NCBI GenBank assembly: GCA_001769805.1 | Contig: MEPO01000013.1 | Span: 1-64,000 of the forward strand | Direction of reading: 5' to 3' | DNA: 64,000 nucleotides | Source of the DNA: Bdellovibrionales bacterium GWA1_52_35 | GTDB lineage: Bacteria > Bdellovibrionota > UBA1018 | Part shown: in pieces, positions 34,256-42,787 of the stretch | Numbering within the stretch: position 1 is the stretch's first letter | Layout: every line of letters begins with the position of its first letter | Notes under the pieces: generated by a model | Told to the model about the DNA's origin: nothing | The model's input: only the letters and a program-made list of their open reading frames with translations | The model's database searches: none | Program-made: the position numbers and the translations under genes

Positions 34256-35473
34256 CTAAATTCCAACGATCTCGACTTCTCCTGCTCGAATCGAAAGGGC
34301 TTTCTTTCCTTGCATGAAAGCAATCAATTCCGCGCCAATGAGCTGGGCGGCGTGTTCACTGAGAACACCGTATTTCACGAGATCCACCGGATTTTCAATC
34401 TCTTGTCGCAAAAGGGGCAGCATCTGTCCAACAGTCCCGAGATGTTTGGCCGCAATCTTATGTCTATCGGCGAGAATCCCGAGGTAGCAGCGCACGAGAT
34501 CAATGACCTGGCCCTCCTCCGTTGAAGGAGATGCCTGGCGTTGCGTCCGCTCCAATTCGACAGTCTCACTGCGTTCTGAAGACGCCCGGATAATGGTCAA
34601 AAGCTGTTCGCCGCTGTTTTTCAATTCACCCTTGTTGAGCCCGCGAAACGCACTCATATGAGCCAGGTCCTTGGGCCTGACCCTCGCGAGATCGATCAGC
34701 ACGGCATCATCAGCTACCCAGCGCCGGGGAAGATTCAGCTGCCGAACCCGCTCTTCACGCCACTTTACCAGGCCGTAAAGCGCCGCTTGCGCTTTTCGGT
34801 CCAGGTGCGCGCCACGACCCAATTTCGTCGCAAGGACTTCCGCTTCAACATCAAAAACAGCCGCCTCGCTCCATTTGGACGAAAGCTCCAGCCCCCACTC
34901 GCGCCGGCCCAGCTTTTCAAGTTCCAAAAGCAATTGGCGCCCCATGCGGACCAGATGCTGAACATCGGCATGGGCGTACTCTTTGAGTTGCTCAGGGATG
35001 GGACGCATCGCCCAGTTAGTCCGGGCATGTCCCTTCTTGATCGTTACATCAAGAACCGATTTGAGCAACTTCCCCAACCCGATGCCATCCCCATAACCAC
35101 AAAGGGATGCTGCGATAGCCGTGTCCAGTGCCGGTGATGCCACCATCCCAAAGCTCGTGTAGAGACATTCCTGGTCTCCTTGAGCGGCATGCAGAATTTT
35201 CAAAATGGATGGGTCCTGAAAAATTTCAAGCAGCGGATCTATTCCCGAATCGTAGCCACCTTTTGGACCGGCGGAAAAGTTCTTTTTGAATGCTTTTGCA
35301 TCCACAAGCCACGAATCATCATCTGTAGCCACCTGTATGATCTCGATGATCGGATAAAAGGTCTGTTCGCGGATAAACTCCGTATCAAAAGCAATGACAT
35401 CATGCCCCTTCAGGGATTCCGCGAGCTTTTCGATGTCATCTGCTGTTGAAAGTAGTTCTGGATGCAGATTCAT
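34256..35473 (-). CDS. rnd: Ribonuclease D
   Basis: This 405-residue 3'-5' exoribonuclease takes part in tRNA and stable-RNA 3' maturation. The DEDDy exonuclease domain has Asp30/Glu32 (FDTEF), the HAAQGDQECL segment and the final HADVQHLVRMG. HRDC-type helical domains follow (about 205-290 and a degenerate one after 310). I choose the ATG at 35473, with GGAG 5 bases upstream, over the GTG at 35491. The transporter gene follows after 19 bases and may be co-transcribed. Confidence 0.92.
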   Translation of the reverse strand: MNLHPELLSTADDIEKLAESLKGHDVIAFDTEFIREQTFYPIIEIIQVATDDDSWLVDAKAFKKNFSAGPKGGYDSGIDPLLEIFQDPSILKILHAAQGDQECLYTSFGMVASPALDTAIAASLCGYGDGIGLGKLLKSVLDVTIKKGHARTNWAMRPIPEQLKEYAHADVQHLVRMGRQLLLELEKLGRREWGLELSSKWSEAAVFDVEAEVLATKLGRGAHLDRKAQAALYGLVKWREERVRQLNLPRRWVADDAVLIDLARVRPKDLAHMSAFRGLNKGELKNSGEQLLTIIRASSERSETVELERTQRQASPSTEEGQVIDLVRCYLGILADRHKIAAKHLGTVGQMLPLLRQEIENPVDLVKYGVLSEHAAQLIGAELIAFMQGKKALSIRAGEVEIVGI

Positions 35474-35512
35474 TACTTCTCCATGTGCCACATAGGCACT
35501 GGAAAATCCAAT

Positions 35513-36094
35513 TTACTCCTGAGCGAAAAGTTCAAAATGCCTGCGTCCGCCACCACGTTTCGGCGGGCGGGGAGGATATTTCTTTGGGCCGGCGTTATCA
35601 GCTTCCTGTCCGTAAAGCTTGCCGTCCAAGACCAGATAACCGGCATCATGACCCTTGCCCCTGGGATTCATATGGATCCAGTGAAGAATTGCACCATCCG
35701 GGGAGGCCGGATAGGGGCCCGACTGAGCAGTCGAGGTAATGTAATCGCCACAGGCTTCGACCTGCATCCCAAACTGGATACTAGGAATCTGTCCGAAGTC
35801 TTTGTTGTAAATAATTTCCAAAGTATCGCCCGGCCGCTTACCCATCGTGATCTGAAAGTGTTCATGCCCATTCTTATCGGGATAAATTTCGGTAATTACG
35901 CCCGTCACATGTCCGCGTTCCTGAAATTGATTGGAGGTGGTGCGCTTCCAATGCAGAACTTGCTGAGTATTGTTCGGAAGATCTCGCCCGTAAGCCAGAC
36001 ATGGGGGAATCACATCATCTGCGAAGCTCGGAGCGGCTCCCAATAAAACCAATAGAGCTAAACTTGAAGTAAAGAAATTAAGCGCAAGCCTCAT
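35513..36094 (-). CDS. Exported DUF3465-domain protein
   Basis: I start at the ATG at 36094, which has GAGGGG upstream and opens a signal peptide (MRLALNFFTSSLALLVLLG, cut after SFA); the frame extends to 36160 without support. The 193-residue product carries the DUF3465 pattern: a GHVTGVITEIYPDKNGHEHF strand pair, a GMQVEACGDY turn, and the signature ILHWIHMNPRGKGHDAGYL. DUF3465 proteins look like small OB-fold-type domains of unknown function. The end is Pro/Arg/Gly-rich. It lies upstream of rnd on the same strand, 39 bases away. Confidence 0.8.
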   Translation of the reverse strand: MRLALNFFTSSLALLVLLGAAPSFADDVIPPCLAYGRDLPNNTQQVLHWKRTTSNQFQERGHVTGVITEIYPDKNGHEHFQITMGKRPGDTLEIIYNKDFGQIPSIQFGMQVEACGDYITSTAQSGPYPASPDGAILHWIHMNPRGKGHDAGYLVLDGKLYGQEADNAGPKKYPPRPPKRGGGRRHFELFAQE

Positions 36095-36189
36095 GATTGA
36101 CCCCTCAGAATAGTAGTGTAGGAACGGGGTGTCATTAACCTGCGCAGGCAAGCTATTCAAGCAAATTGTCGAAATTATTTTAATGTACT

Positions 36190-36645
36190 CTATGCAGCCT
36201 GGGATTGGGGCGCTGCCGCCGCTTCCAAAGCGAGTACAAAAACACGGACTCGAATCACGGTTGCGGGCCCAGCCAGAGAAAAGTCCTTCATTTCACGATC
36301 TTCGCGGTACATCCGGAAAGCAAAATCCGCGATCGTCTTGGCGGCATCCAGCTCCGTCTTATGGTACTGTTCAATTCGAATTTTGGATTTAAGCCACTGG
36401 ATCCCGTGTTCCTGGACATCAGGCCTCAGGAAGGGCTGGCTGAGCAGTTCTTCGACGTAATTACCAAACTCTTCTTCTTCGTCCTTTATCTTCTCCCGAT
36501 GTTCATGAACCGCGTTGACGGGGTTTTCGCCGCGATCAACCGCCGCTTCGACCAAGGCAATTTCCCGATCATCAGAAAACGTCTCAACGAGCGACGGTTC
36601 TTCACCTTCATATCGTACGACGAGCGCAATTGTAGCTGCTTTCAT
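36190..36645 (-). CDS. Uncharacterised acidic protein
   Basis: This 151-residue protein has no signal peptide or membrane segment. It is rich in Glu, Asp and Ala, with a helical middle (HEHREKIKDEEEEFGNYVEELL) and an Ala-rich end (ALEAAAAPQSQAA). I recognise no family. A purine-rich GAGAGAG precedes the ATG. It is an isolated gene between the DUF3465 gene and prfC. Confidence 0.6.
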   Translation of the reverse strand: MKAATIALVVRYEGEEPSLVETFSDDREIALVEAAVDRGENPVNAVHEHREKIKDEEEEFGNYVEELLSQPFLRPDVQEHGIQWLKSKIRIEQYHKTELDAAKTIADFAFRMYREDREMKDFSLAGPATVIRVRVFVLALEAAAAPQSQAA

Positions 36646-36748
36646 ATTATGTACTCTCTCTTTGTTCTGCTGCGCCCATAATACTCTTCGGCCCGCTGAA
36701 ATCCGTTAGACAGTCGATTAACATTCTGCAGTCCTCACCGACACCCTT

Positions 36749-36778
36749 GAGCGAGAGACTGGTAATCTCACTCTTTTT
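36749..36778 (+). promoter_or_regulatory. Terminator-like hairpin just upstream of prfC
   Basis: GAGCGAGA (36749-36756) pairs with TCTCACTC (36766-36773) except for one C-A mismatch, and is followed by TTTTT and then GGGGC before the ATG at 36784. It could be an attenuator or simply the end of an upstream transcript; no upstream plus-strand gene is near. Confidence 0.35.
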
Positions 36779-36783
36779 GGGGC

Positions 36784-38460
36784 ATGACTGTCCAATCCAT
36801 GGACACCTCTGTTAACGCTTTAAACAAAGAAGTTGAACGCCGAAGAACTTTTGCGATTATTTCACATCCGGATGCGGGTAAAACCACACTTACGGAGAAG
36901 CTCCTCCTCTATGGTGGAGCAATTCACCTGGCCGGTGCCGTCCGCGCCAAAGCCAACCAGCGGCATACGACATCGGACTGGATGGAAATCGAAAAACAGA
37001 GAGGTATTTCCATCAGCTCCAGCGTTCTGCAGTTTGAGTATCAGGGGGTACAGATCAATCTCCTCGATACCCCGGGCCATAAGGATTTCTCCGAAGACAC
37101 TTACCGCACGCTTACGGCTGCTGACGCCGCAGTCATGTTGATCGATGCCGCCAAAGGTGTCGAGCCCCAGACCCGCAAACTTTTTGAAGTGTGTCGCATG
37201 CGCGGCATTCCGATTTTCACTTTCATGAACAAACTTGACCGCCCCAGCCGCGATCCTCTCGATCTTCTCGATGAGCTCGAAAAGGTGCTGGGAATCCGCT
37301 CGTGCCCAATTACCTGGCCGATCGGAACTGGCGATCGTTTTCGGGGTGTTTATGACCGCTCCTCCAGCGATGTGCTTTTCTTCCAGACCGAGGGCGAAGC
37401 CAATGTAAAAGGACGTCTTGAACCCAAGAAGGTTGCCAATCTCCAGGATCCCGTTCTGCAGCAGATGATGGCCGGGCCCCGCGGAGACCTCGACGAAGCG
37501 CGCGAGCTGCATGAGCAGCTCCAGGCGGAGCTCGAACTGCTGGAGTATGCCGGTGACTCCTTTGACCACGCCCGCGTTCTCGCAGGCCAGCTCACGCCCG
37601 TGTTCTTTGGCAGCGCCATGAACAACTTCGGTGTGCAGCGGTTTCTGGAACGGTTCATCAGCATCGCTCCGGCGCCGACTCCACGCAATACCTCGATCGG
37701 GCCGATCAATCCAACGGAGCCGCGCTTTTCAGGGTTTATTTTCAAAATTCAGGCGAATATGGACCCAGCACACCGTGATCGCGTCGCTTTCATGCGGGTT
37801 TGTACGGGCAAGTTCGTCCGAAATATGGAAGTCCAGCACACCCGGCTCGAAAAAAACGTGAAACTTTCAAAGCCGCTGCAATTTTTCGCACAAGAGCGGG
37901 TGGTGGTCGAGCAAGCCTGGCCCGGCGACATCGTTGGGATGCTGGATACGACCGGAGATCTCCGGATCGGGGATACTCTTTGTGCCGGCAAACCCTCTTT
38001 CGAATATGAAGGCGTGCCCCGATTTTCGCCAGAGCATTTCGCAAGCGTCCTGATTCTTGACCCAATGAAGCGCAAACAACTCAAAAAAGGACTCGACCAG
38101 CTGGCCGAAGAAGGCGTCGTCCAGGTCTATAAACAACGGGGTCTCGGCGACAAAGATCCGATCCTTGGTGCCGTAGGCGCCCTGCAGTTTGAGGTCCTTC
38201 AGGCACGACTGAAGTCGGAGTACAGCGTGGACGTAAAAATTGAGAAACTCCCGTATATCCATGCTCGCTGGATCGAAGGACAGGGGCTCGATGCGGATTA
38301 TTTCGAAAGAAGGGAAGACAGCCGCTGTCTCATGGACCGAGACGGCCTTCCCGTAGTTCTTTTTAAATCCGACTGGGGTTTGCGTTGGGCTGAGGACAAT
38401 TACAAGAATCTCAAATTCCTGAAAACTGCCCCCATGCTGCGAACCAGCTCAAATTCCTAG
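36784..38460 (+). CDS. prfC: Peptide chain release factor 3 (RF3)
   Basis: This 558-residue translational GTPase removes RF1/RF2 from the ribosome after termination. The G domain has SHPDAGKTTLTEK, the switch region RGISISSSV, DTPGHKDFSEDTYR and MNKLDR, and these variants identify RF3 rather than EF-G. Domains II and III follow (GFIFKIQANMDPAHRDRVAF; GALQFEVLQARLKSEY). An alternative ATG lies 15 bases downstream. The stop overlaps the end of the convergent porin gene by 4 bases. Confidence 0.95.
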   Translation: MTVQSMDTSVNALNKEVERRRTFAIISHPDAGKTTLTEKLLLYGGAIHLAGAVRAKANQRHTTSDWMEIEKQRGISISSSVLQFEYQGVQINLLDTPGHKDFSEDTYRTLTAADAAVMLIDAAKGVEPQTRKLFEVCRMRGIPIFTFMNKLDRPSRDPLDLLDELEKVLGIRSCPITWPIGTGDRFRGVYDRSSSDVLFFQTEGEANVKGRLEPKKVANLQDPVLQQMMAGPRGDLDEARELHEQLQAELELLEYAGDSFDHARVLAGQLTPVFFGSAMNNFGVQRFLERFISIAPAPTPRNTSIGPINPTEPRFSGFIFKIQANMDPAHRDRVAFMRVCTGKFVRNMEVQHTRLEKNVKLSKPLQFFAQERVVVEQAWPGDIVGMLDTTGDLRIGDTLCAGKPSFEYEGVPRFSPEHFASVLILDPMKRKQLKKGLDQLAEEGVVQVYKQRGLGDKDPILGAVGALQFEVLQARLKSEYSVDVKIEKLPYIHARWIEGQGLDADYFERREDSRCLMDRDGLPVVLFKSDWGLRWAEDNYKNLKFLKTAPMLRTSSNS

Positions 38461-39686
38461 AACCAGACTTCGAAGCCCAAGCCGAGATTGAAGGCACTTT
38501 TGACGGAGTTTCCGTATCTCGTGACGTTCTGAGCATAGAACGCCTCAGAAGCAATGAGACGAAATTTCGGAGAACCATAGACATTCCTGTTGATTGCATA
38601 CTCAAGCATGGGTGAAATCTGGAGGTAATCGATATCGGCACCCGTCAGCTGTTTGAAATAATGAACTCCATCCAATTCGAAACCGGCATGCAACCTGCCG
38701 GTCACGTAGTACATCGGGCGGATAGCCGTTGATACCGAGCTTGCAGCCGCAGCGCCCTTGGGCTGGGTCCACTCACCAATTACGGCATACATCACGCCCG
38801 CATTAAAAGCATCCAGCTCCATGGCGTTCGAAAATCCAACTCCAGCAAATTTTGAACCGATCCGAGAAGTGACGCCGGCGTATTCGGCAACTGCAGCTTT
38901 GCCGGTTTCGAATGATCCGGCGACTACATCACCGCTTCCGAGGCGAAAAAATCCGCTATTCGTCCCGAAGAAGGGATACTGCGCGGCGAACATCACACCT
39001 GATGAAGAAGGAATATCAATCGTTGAGGTAGAAACCCCGGAGTTGAAAAGCGCCGTGGTCTTCGGGATCAGGTGGAATTCCAGATTCGTTTTCAGCTTCT
39101 TGTCAGCGATCGGGGCTTCGAGCTTGTTGATGAAAATATAACGCTGTCCGCGGGCTGCGGTCAGTCCTTCTCCCGAGTAAGCCGCATCCGCTTTTGCTCC
39201 GAAAGCAAGTTCGACATGGATTTTTTCGCCATAGCCGATGCCGCCGCCGAGCATGTTCTGATTGTCGATGGGCCAGGTATCAAAAAGGTAAATATCGTTG
39301 CCGCGGTACATCCGGGAACCAAACCAGAGAGACGTACTGGCATTATCCGGCATCTTATCCATCGCAAAATAGAAGTTTCTGACCGCAAAGGCCGGACCAG
39401 GCCAGGTGCCGCTGTAATGAGGCATGCCACTGTCATTTCCAAGGGTGAGAACAAATTTGGAATCCTGCTCAAGCTGGGTATTCACGCCTAATTCAAAATA
39501 AGAAGGCTCCTGCAAACGGTTATGAACAGCAAAGCCATCGGTATAAAGATTCTCTCCCTTGCCCCCTTGGCTTCCAACTTGGATTCCACTGCGAGCATAA
39601 GCATTGAACTCCACCTTCACTTCGGCAAATGCCGGAACGGAGAGAACCAATAAAGAACCTAGAACGAGAAACTGAATTAAGCGCAT
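38457..39686 (-). CDS. LamB-like carbohydrate porin
   Basis: This 409-residue protein has a signal peptide (MRLIQFLVLGSLLVLSVPAFA), many alternating beta strands and a C-terminal phenylalanine (GFEVWF), as expected of an outer-membrane barrel. The segment SLWFGSRMYRGNDIYLFDTWPID and the following GGGIGYG match the conserved maltoporin (LamB/ScrY) loop. It likely allows sugar diffusion, but specificity is unknown and no sugar transporter operon is adjacent. It lies 78 bases downstream of the M16C protease gene on the same strand. Confidence 0.8.
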   Translation of the reverse strand: MRLIQFLVLGSLLVLSVPAFAEVKVEFNAYARSGIQVGSQGGKGENLYTDGFAVHNRLQEPSYFELGVNTQLEQDSKFVLTLGNDSGMPHYSGTWPGPAFAVRNFYFAMDKMPDNASTSLWFGSRMYRGNDIYLFDTWPIDNQNMLGGGIGYGEKIHVELAFGAKADAAYSGEGLTAARGQRYIFINKLEAPIADKKLKTNLEFHLIPKTTALFNSGVSTSTIDIPSSSGVMFAAQYPFFGTNSGFFRLGSGDVVAGSFETGKAAVAEYAGVTSRIGSKFAGVGFSNAMELDAFNAGVMYAVIGEWTQPKGAAAASSVSTAIRPMYYVTGRLHAGFELDGVHYFKQLTGADIDYLQISPMLEYAINRNVYGSPKFRLIASEAFYAQNVTRYGNSVKSAFNLGLGFEVWF

Positions 39687-39764
39687 AGAGCCTCCTTGCA
39701 GCCCGTTATACTTCAGGCATCAGGATGCGTCACCTAAACAAATTCTGAAAAGCAGGTTCGAGAC

Positions 39765-42734
39765 CTACTTGATAATGCTCGAAATTTTTCCAAAGCGGGC
39801 CTTGTTCTGCTGAATCTTGCCTTCGGAACCGATCACAGCGATATTCCCCTTCTTGACAACTTGATTCACCATCTCCGCCAGGGCTCGGATGTCCTTCTGC
39901 CGGGTACCAAGGATCTGGTCACGGGATTTCTGGATTTCCTTCTGACTCAGCCCCATCAGATAATAATAATCCGACGTTTCACCCTTCAGGGAAGGTGTGA
40001 GTGGCATATCGAGCTGAGAGACCGTGCCCAGAACGAATTTGGTCATCTCTCGATCTGAAGCACCAAAGTCCCGGATATAGCCGAAGGCTTTGGCGTACGC
40101 CTCAAAGGTCTCCTGAAGATTGGGATCACGGTAGGACGAAAAAATGAACTGACCGCTCCGGCCGATATCCGCCGAAGCACCGTAAGCCCCGCCCTGCACG
40201 CGAACGCGGTTCCAAAGGTAATCCCTCGAAAGGATATTCTTCAGAACCTGCATCGCACCCGTATATTCAAAACCCAATTTGCGGTAATCCGCTCCCGAGG
40301 CCACGAATTGGACCTTCGAGGGAATCACGAGTCCTTCGTTGACGGCCGTGGTTTCGAATTTGTATTTCTGAAGAGGGAGCTTCTCTGCGGGGAAGACACC
40401 CACAAACTTTTTCAGCCCCGGCTGCGCAAGTTTGAAGTCACTTTTCTCACCGGTGAAACTCACAATCAGCTGATTGCGATTGAAGAGCAGCTGCGACACT
40501 TTTTTGAGATTCTGGACCACCTCGTTCGACTTCTTGTCATAGGATGCGTCCAGCTCCACCAGAAAATGATAGAATTTCAACCCTGAGGTGAGCTCCTGGT
40601 ATTTACCGGCTGCTGAGAAGTAGGACTGGATTCTGAGGCCGGCGTAATAGTTTCCGCTCGAGACAATGGCATGCTCCTGGCCTGACTTGGTTTCCTGGAT
40701 GATTTCCCGAATCCGCTTCTTGTCATCAAATTTGGAATTCAAAAGAACTTCTTCAGTCAACTCGTAGAGCTTTGGAAGTCTCTCGAGCAATGCTTTACCC
40801 CTGACCCTGAATTTGGGCAGAAACTTATCGAGGGAGTCCTTCGCCGACACCGGCATGGACTCAAAGCCGAGGCCGCCGAGATATGCATTGATCTCATTGG
40901 TCAGCTCGCCAAACTTGAATTTGCGGGTATCCACTTTTCCCAAAATTTCTGAAAGCAGCGAAACATACGGGATCAGTTCTTCCGGAACCGCGCCCGCATC
41001 AAAGAGCAGGTTCACGTAACCGATTTTGTTCGTCGGAAGATCATGAAGAAGAAACGGAACCCCGTTCACTTCAGCGTGCTCCAGAGGAAGAACTTCAGCT
41101 TTCGGGTCGATATCCTTGATTTCCAGAACGGGAATCTTGGCGAGGTCCTCGGGCGAATCCGGAGTTTGCTGCTTCTTCTTCAGACTCTTGGAAACCGCGA
41201 TAATCTCCTCGAGCTCGGCTTTTGACAGCGACTTCTTCAGCTTCTTGAGTTCCGCGGCAACCTTCCTGGAACGTTGCTCGTCCAGATTCACTCTGGGGGT
41301 CAGAGTCAGAAGGGCCCGGTGGGGGTTGCCAAGCAGGTGTTTCTGAATGAGCTTCTCGAAATATCCTGAGTAGGCTTCTTTTTTGATTTTTGCGAGCACG
41401 GGCTCGAACTGGAGACGGACGAGAGGATCACCTTCGTAAAGCCAGCTTTCCAGGACCATCCCCGTGAAGACCAGGCCTTTCGGATAGCGACGGAATTCCA
41501 GCTCGCGAAGATAGAACTCCTTGCGATTCAACGAGGCTTCGATCAGCTTGCGATCAATTCCATTCTTCACGAGATTGGTCAGGGTTTTTTCAATGACTTT
41601 TTTGAAAAGAGCTTTCTTGCCTGGCTCGGTTTTTTTTGCGCGGATGAAGAGCATGGGCGTCTTGATGCCGGCATCGAAATCTCCATCCACCTCCTGCCCC
41701 ACTCCGGCTTCAACCAGTGCGCGCTTCAGAGGGGAGGCATCAGTTTGCAGCAGGATCTGGGCGAGGATATCCATACCCATGACCAGCTCAGGATCCGTCG
41801 CATCGCCGATTCCATACGCCTGCGCCAGATAGGATTTATCCTTCAGGGAGTCTCCCTTATTGACTGAATATACTTCCGAAACCTCGATCGGACGGGGCTT
41901 GGCTTTCGGGAGGACAATTTCGGAATCGATGTGAGTCTTCTCGAAAAGGTTAAGGTACTCCTCGTTCAAAAATTTCAGATGGGCTTCACGGTCACCGTTG
42001 CCGTAGATCAGGATCAGACTGTTGGAAGGGTGATAATATTTTTTGTGAAAGTCCGTAAACATTTTTTGCGTCAGCTGCGGAATGAATTCCGGCTCTCCGC
42101 CAGATTCCCAGCTGTAGGTACCTTTCGGGAAGAGTGCATGGTAGGTCTTGCGTTCGAGCACGGCCTCCGGGGACGAAAACACCCCTTTCATTTCATTGAA
42201 TACGACGCCATTGTAGGCAAGCTCACCCGTTTTCTCATCGATATCGTAACGCCAGCCTTCCTGCTTCAGAATCAAAGGATCTTTGTGGATATTTGGAAAG
42301 AATACGGCATCAAGATAGACATCCATGAGATTTTTAAAATCCTTGTCGTTACGGCTGGCGACTGGATAAATCGTTTTGTCCGGATAAGTCATGGCATTCA
42401 CAAAAGTCTTGACCGAGCCCTTTACCAGTTCAAGAAACGGTTCCTTCGAGGGAAATTTTCGCGAGCCACAGAGCACGGAATGCTCAAGAATATGGGGTAA
42501 TCCGGTATCGTTGGCGGGAGGGGTTCTGAAGCTGATTGAGAAGACCTTATTGTCATCTTCCGAGGTCAAATAAAGCAGCTTGGCGCCTGACTTGACATGT
42601 TCGTACAAATTCGCAGTCGAGCCAATTTCCTTGATTTCCTGGGTTCTAACCAGCTTAAAACCGTGCATAAGTTCTCCCGCGTGTGCTGATGCCCCAAACA
42701 ATGCCAATAAAACAATAACGGCGTAATTCTTCAT
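39765..42734 (-). CDS. M16C metalloprotease (presequence protease-like), exported
   Basis: This 989-residue protein has a signal peptide (MKNYAVIVLLALFGASAHAG), then a complete M16C peptidase. The inverted zinc motif is His81-x-x-Glu84-His85 (HILEH), followed by FPSKEPFLELVKGSVKTFVNAMTYPDKT, characteristic of PreP/Cym1-like enzymes rather than pitrilysin. The second half is the non-catalytic partner domain enclosing the chamber. Such enzymes cut unstructured peptides up to about 65 residues. A periplasmic version would feed peptide degradation alongside the Do protease and Opp. Confidence 0.9.
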   Translation of the reverse strand: MKNYAVIVLLALFGASAHAGELMHGFKLVRTQEIKEIGSTANLYEHVKSGAKLLYLTSEDDNKVFSISFRTPPANDTGLPHILEHSVLCGSRKFPSKEPFLELVKGSVKTFVNAMTYPDKTIYPVASRNDKDFKNLMDVYLDAVFFPNIHKDPLILKQEGWRYDIDEKTGELAYNGVVFNEMKGVFSSPEAVLERKTYHALFPKGTYSWESGGEPEFIPQLTQKMFTDFHKKYYHPSNSLILIYGNGDREAHLKFLNEEYLNLFEKTHIDSEIVLPKAKPRPIEVSEVYSVNKGDSLKDKSYLAQAYGIGDATDPELVMGMDILAQILLQTDASPLKRALVEAGVGQEVDGDFDAGIKTPMLFIRAKKTEPGKKALFKKVIEKTLTNLVKNGIDRKLIEASLNRKEFYLRELEFRRYPKGLVFTGMVLESWLYEGDPLVRLQFEPVLAKIKKEAYSGYFEKLIQKHLLGNPHRALLTLTPRVNLDEQRSRKVAAELKKLKKSLSKAELEEIIAVSKSLKKKQQTPDSPEDLAKIPVLEIKDIDPKAEVLPLEHAEVNGVPFLLHDLPTNKIGYVNLLFDAGAVPEELIPYVSLLSEILGKVDTRKFKFGELTNEINAYLGGLGFESMPVSAKDSLDKFLPKFRVRGKALLERLPKLYELTEEVLLNSKFDDKKRIREIIQETKSGQEHAIVSSGNYYAGLRIQSYFSAAGKYQELTSGLKFYHFLVELDASYDKKSNEVVQNLKKVSQLLFNRNQLIVSFTGEKSDFKLAQPGLKKFVGVFPAEKLPLQKYKFETTAVNEGLVIPSKVQFVASGADYRKLGFEYTGAMQVLKNILSRDYLWNRVRVQGGAYGASADIGRSGQFIFSSYRDPNLQETFEAYAKAFGYIRDFGASDREMTKFVLGTVSQLDMPLTPSLKGETSDYYYLMGLSQKEIQKSRDQILGTRQKDIRALAEMVNQVVKKGNIAVIGSEGKIQQNKARFGKISSIIK

Positions 42735-42787
42735 AAGTGGATAATACTCCCACCGATCAGGATGAGAGGCAAGAGTCTCGGATAGTC

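Noticed and set aside
39717..39728. GCATCAGGATGC palindrome between the M16C protease and porin genes
   Set aside because: It is short with no T-run and could occur by chance; it is not enough to call a terminator or operator.
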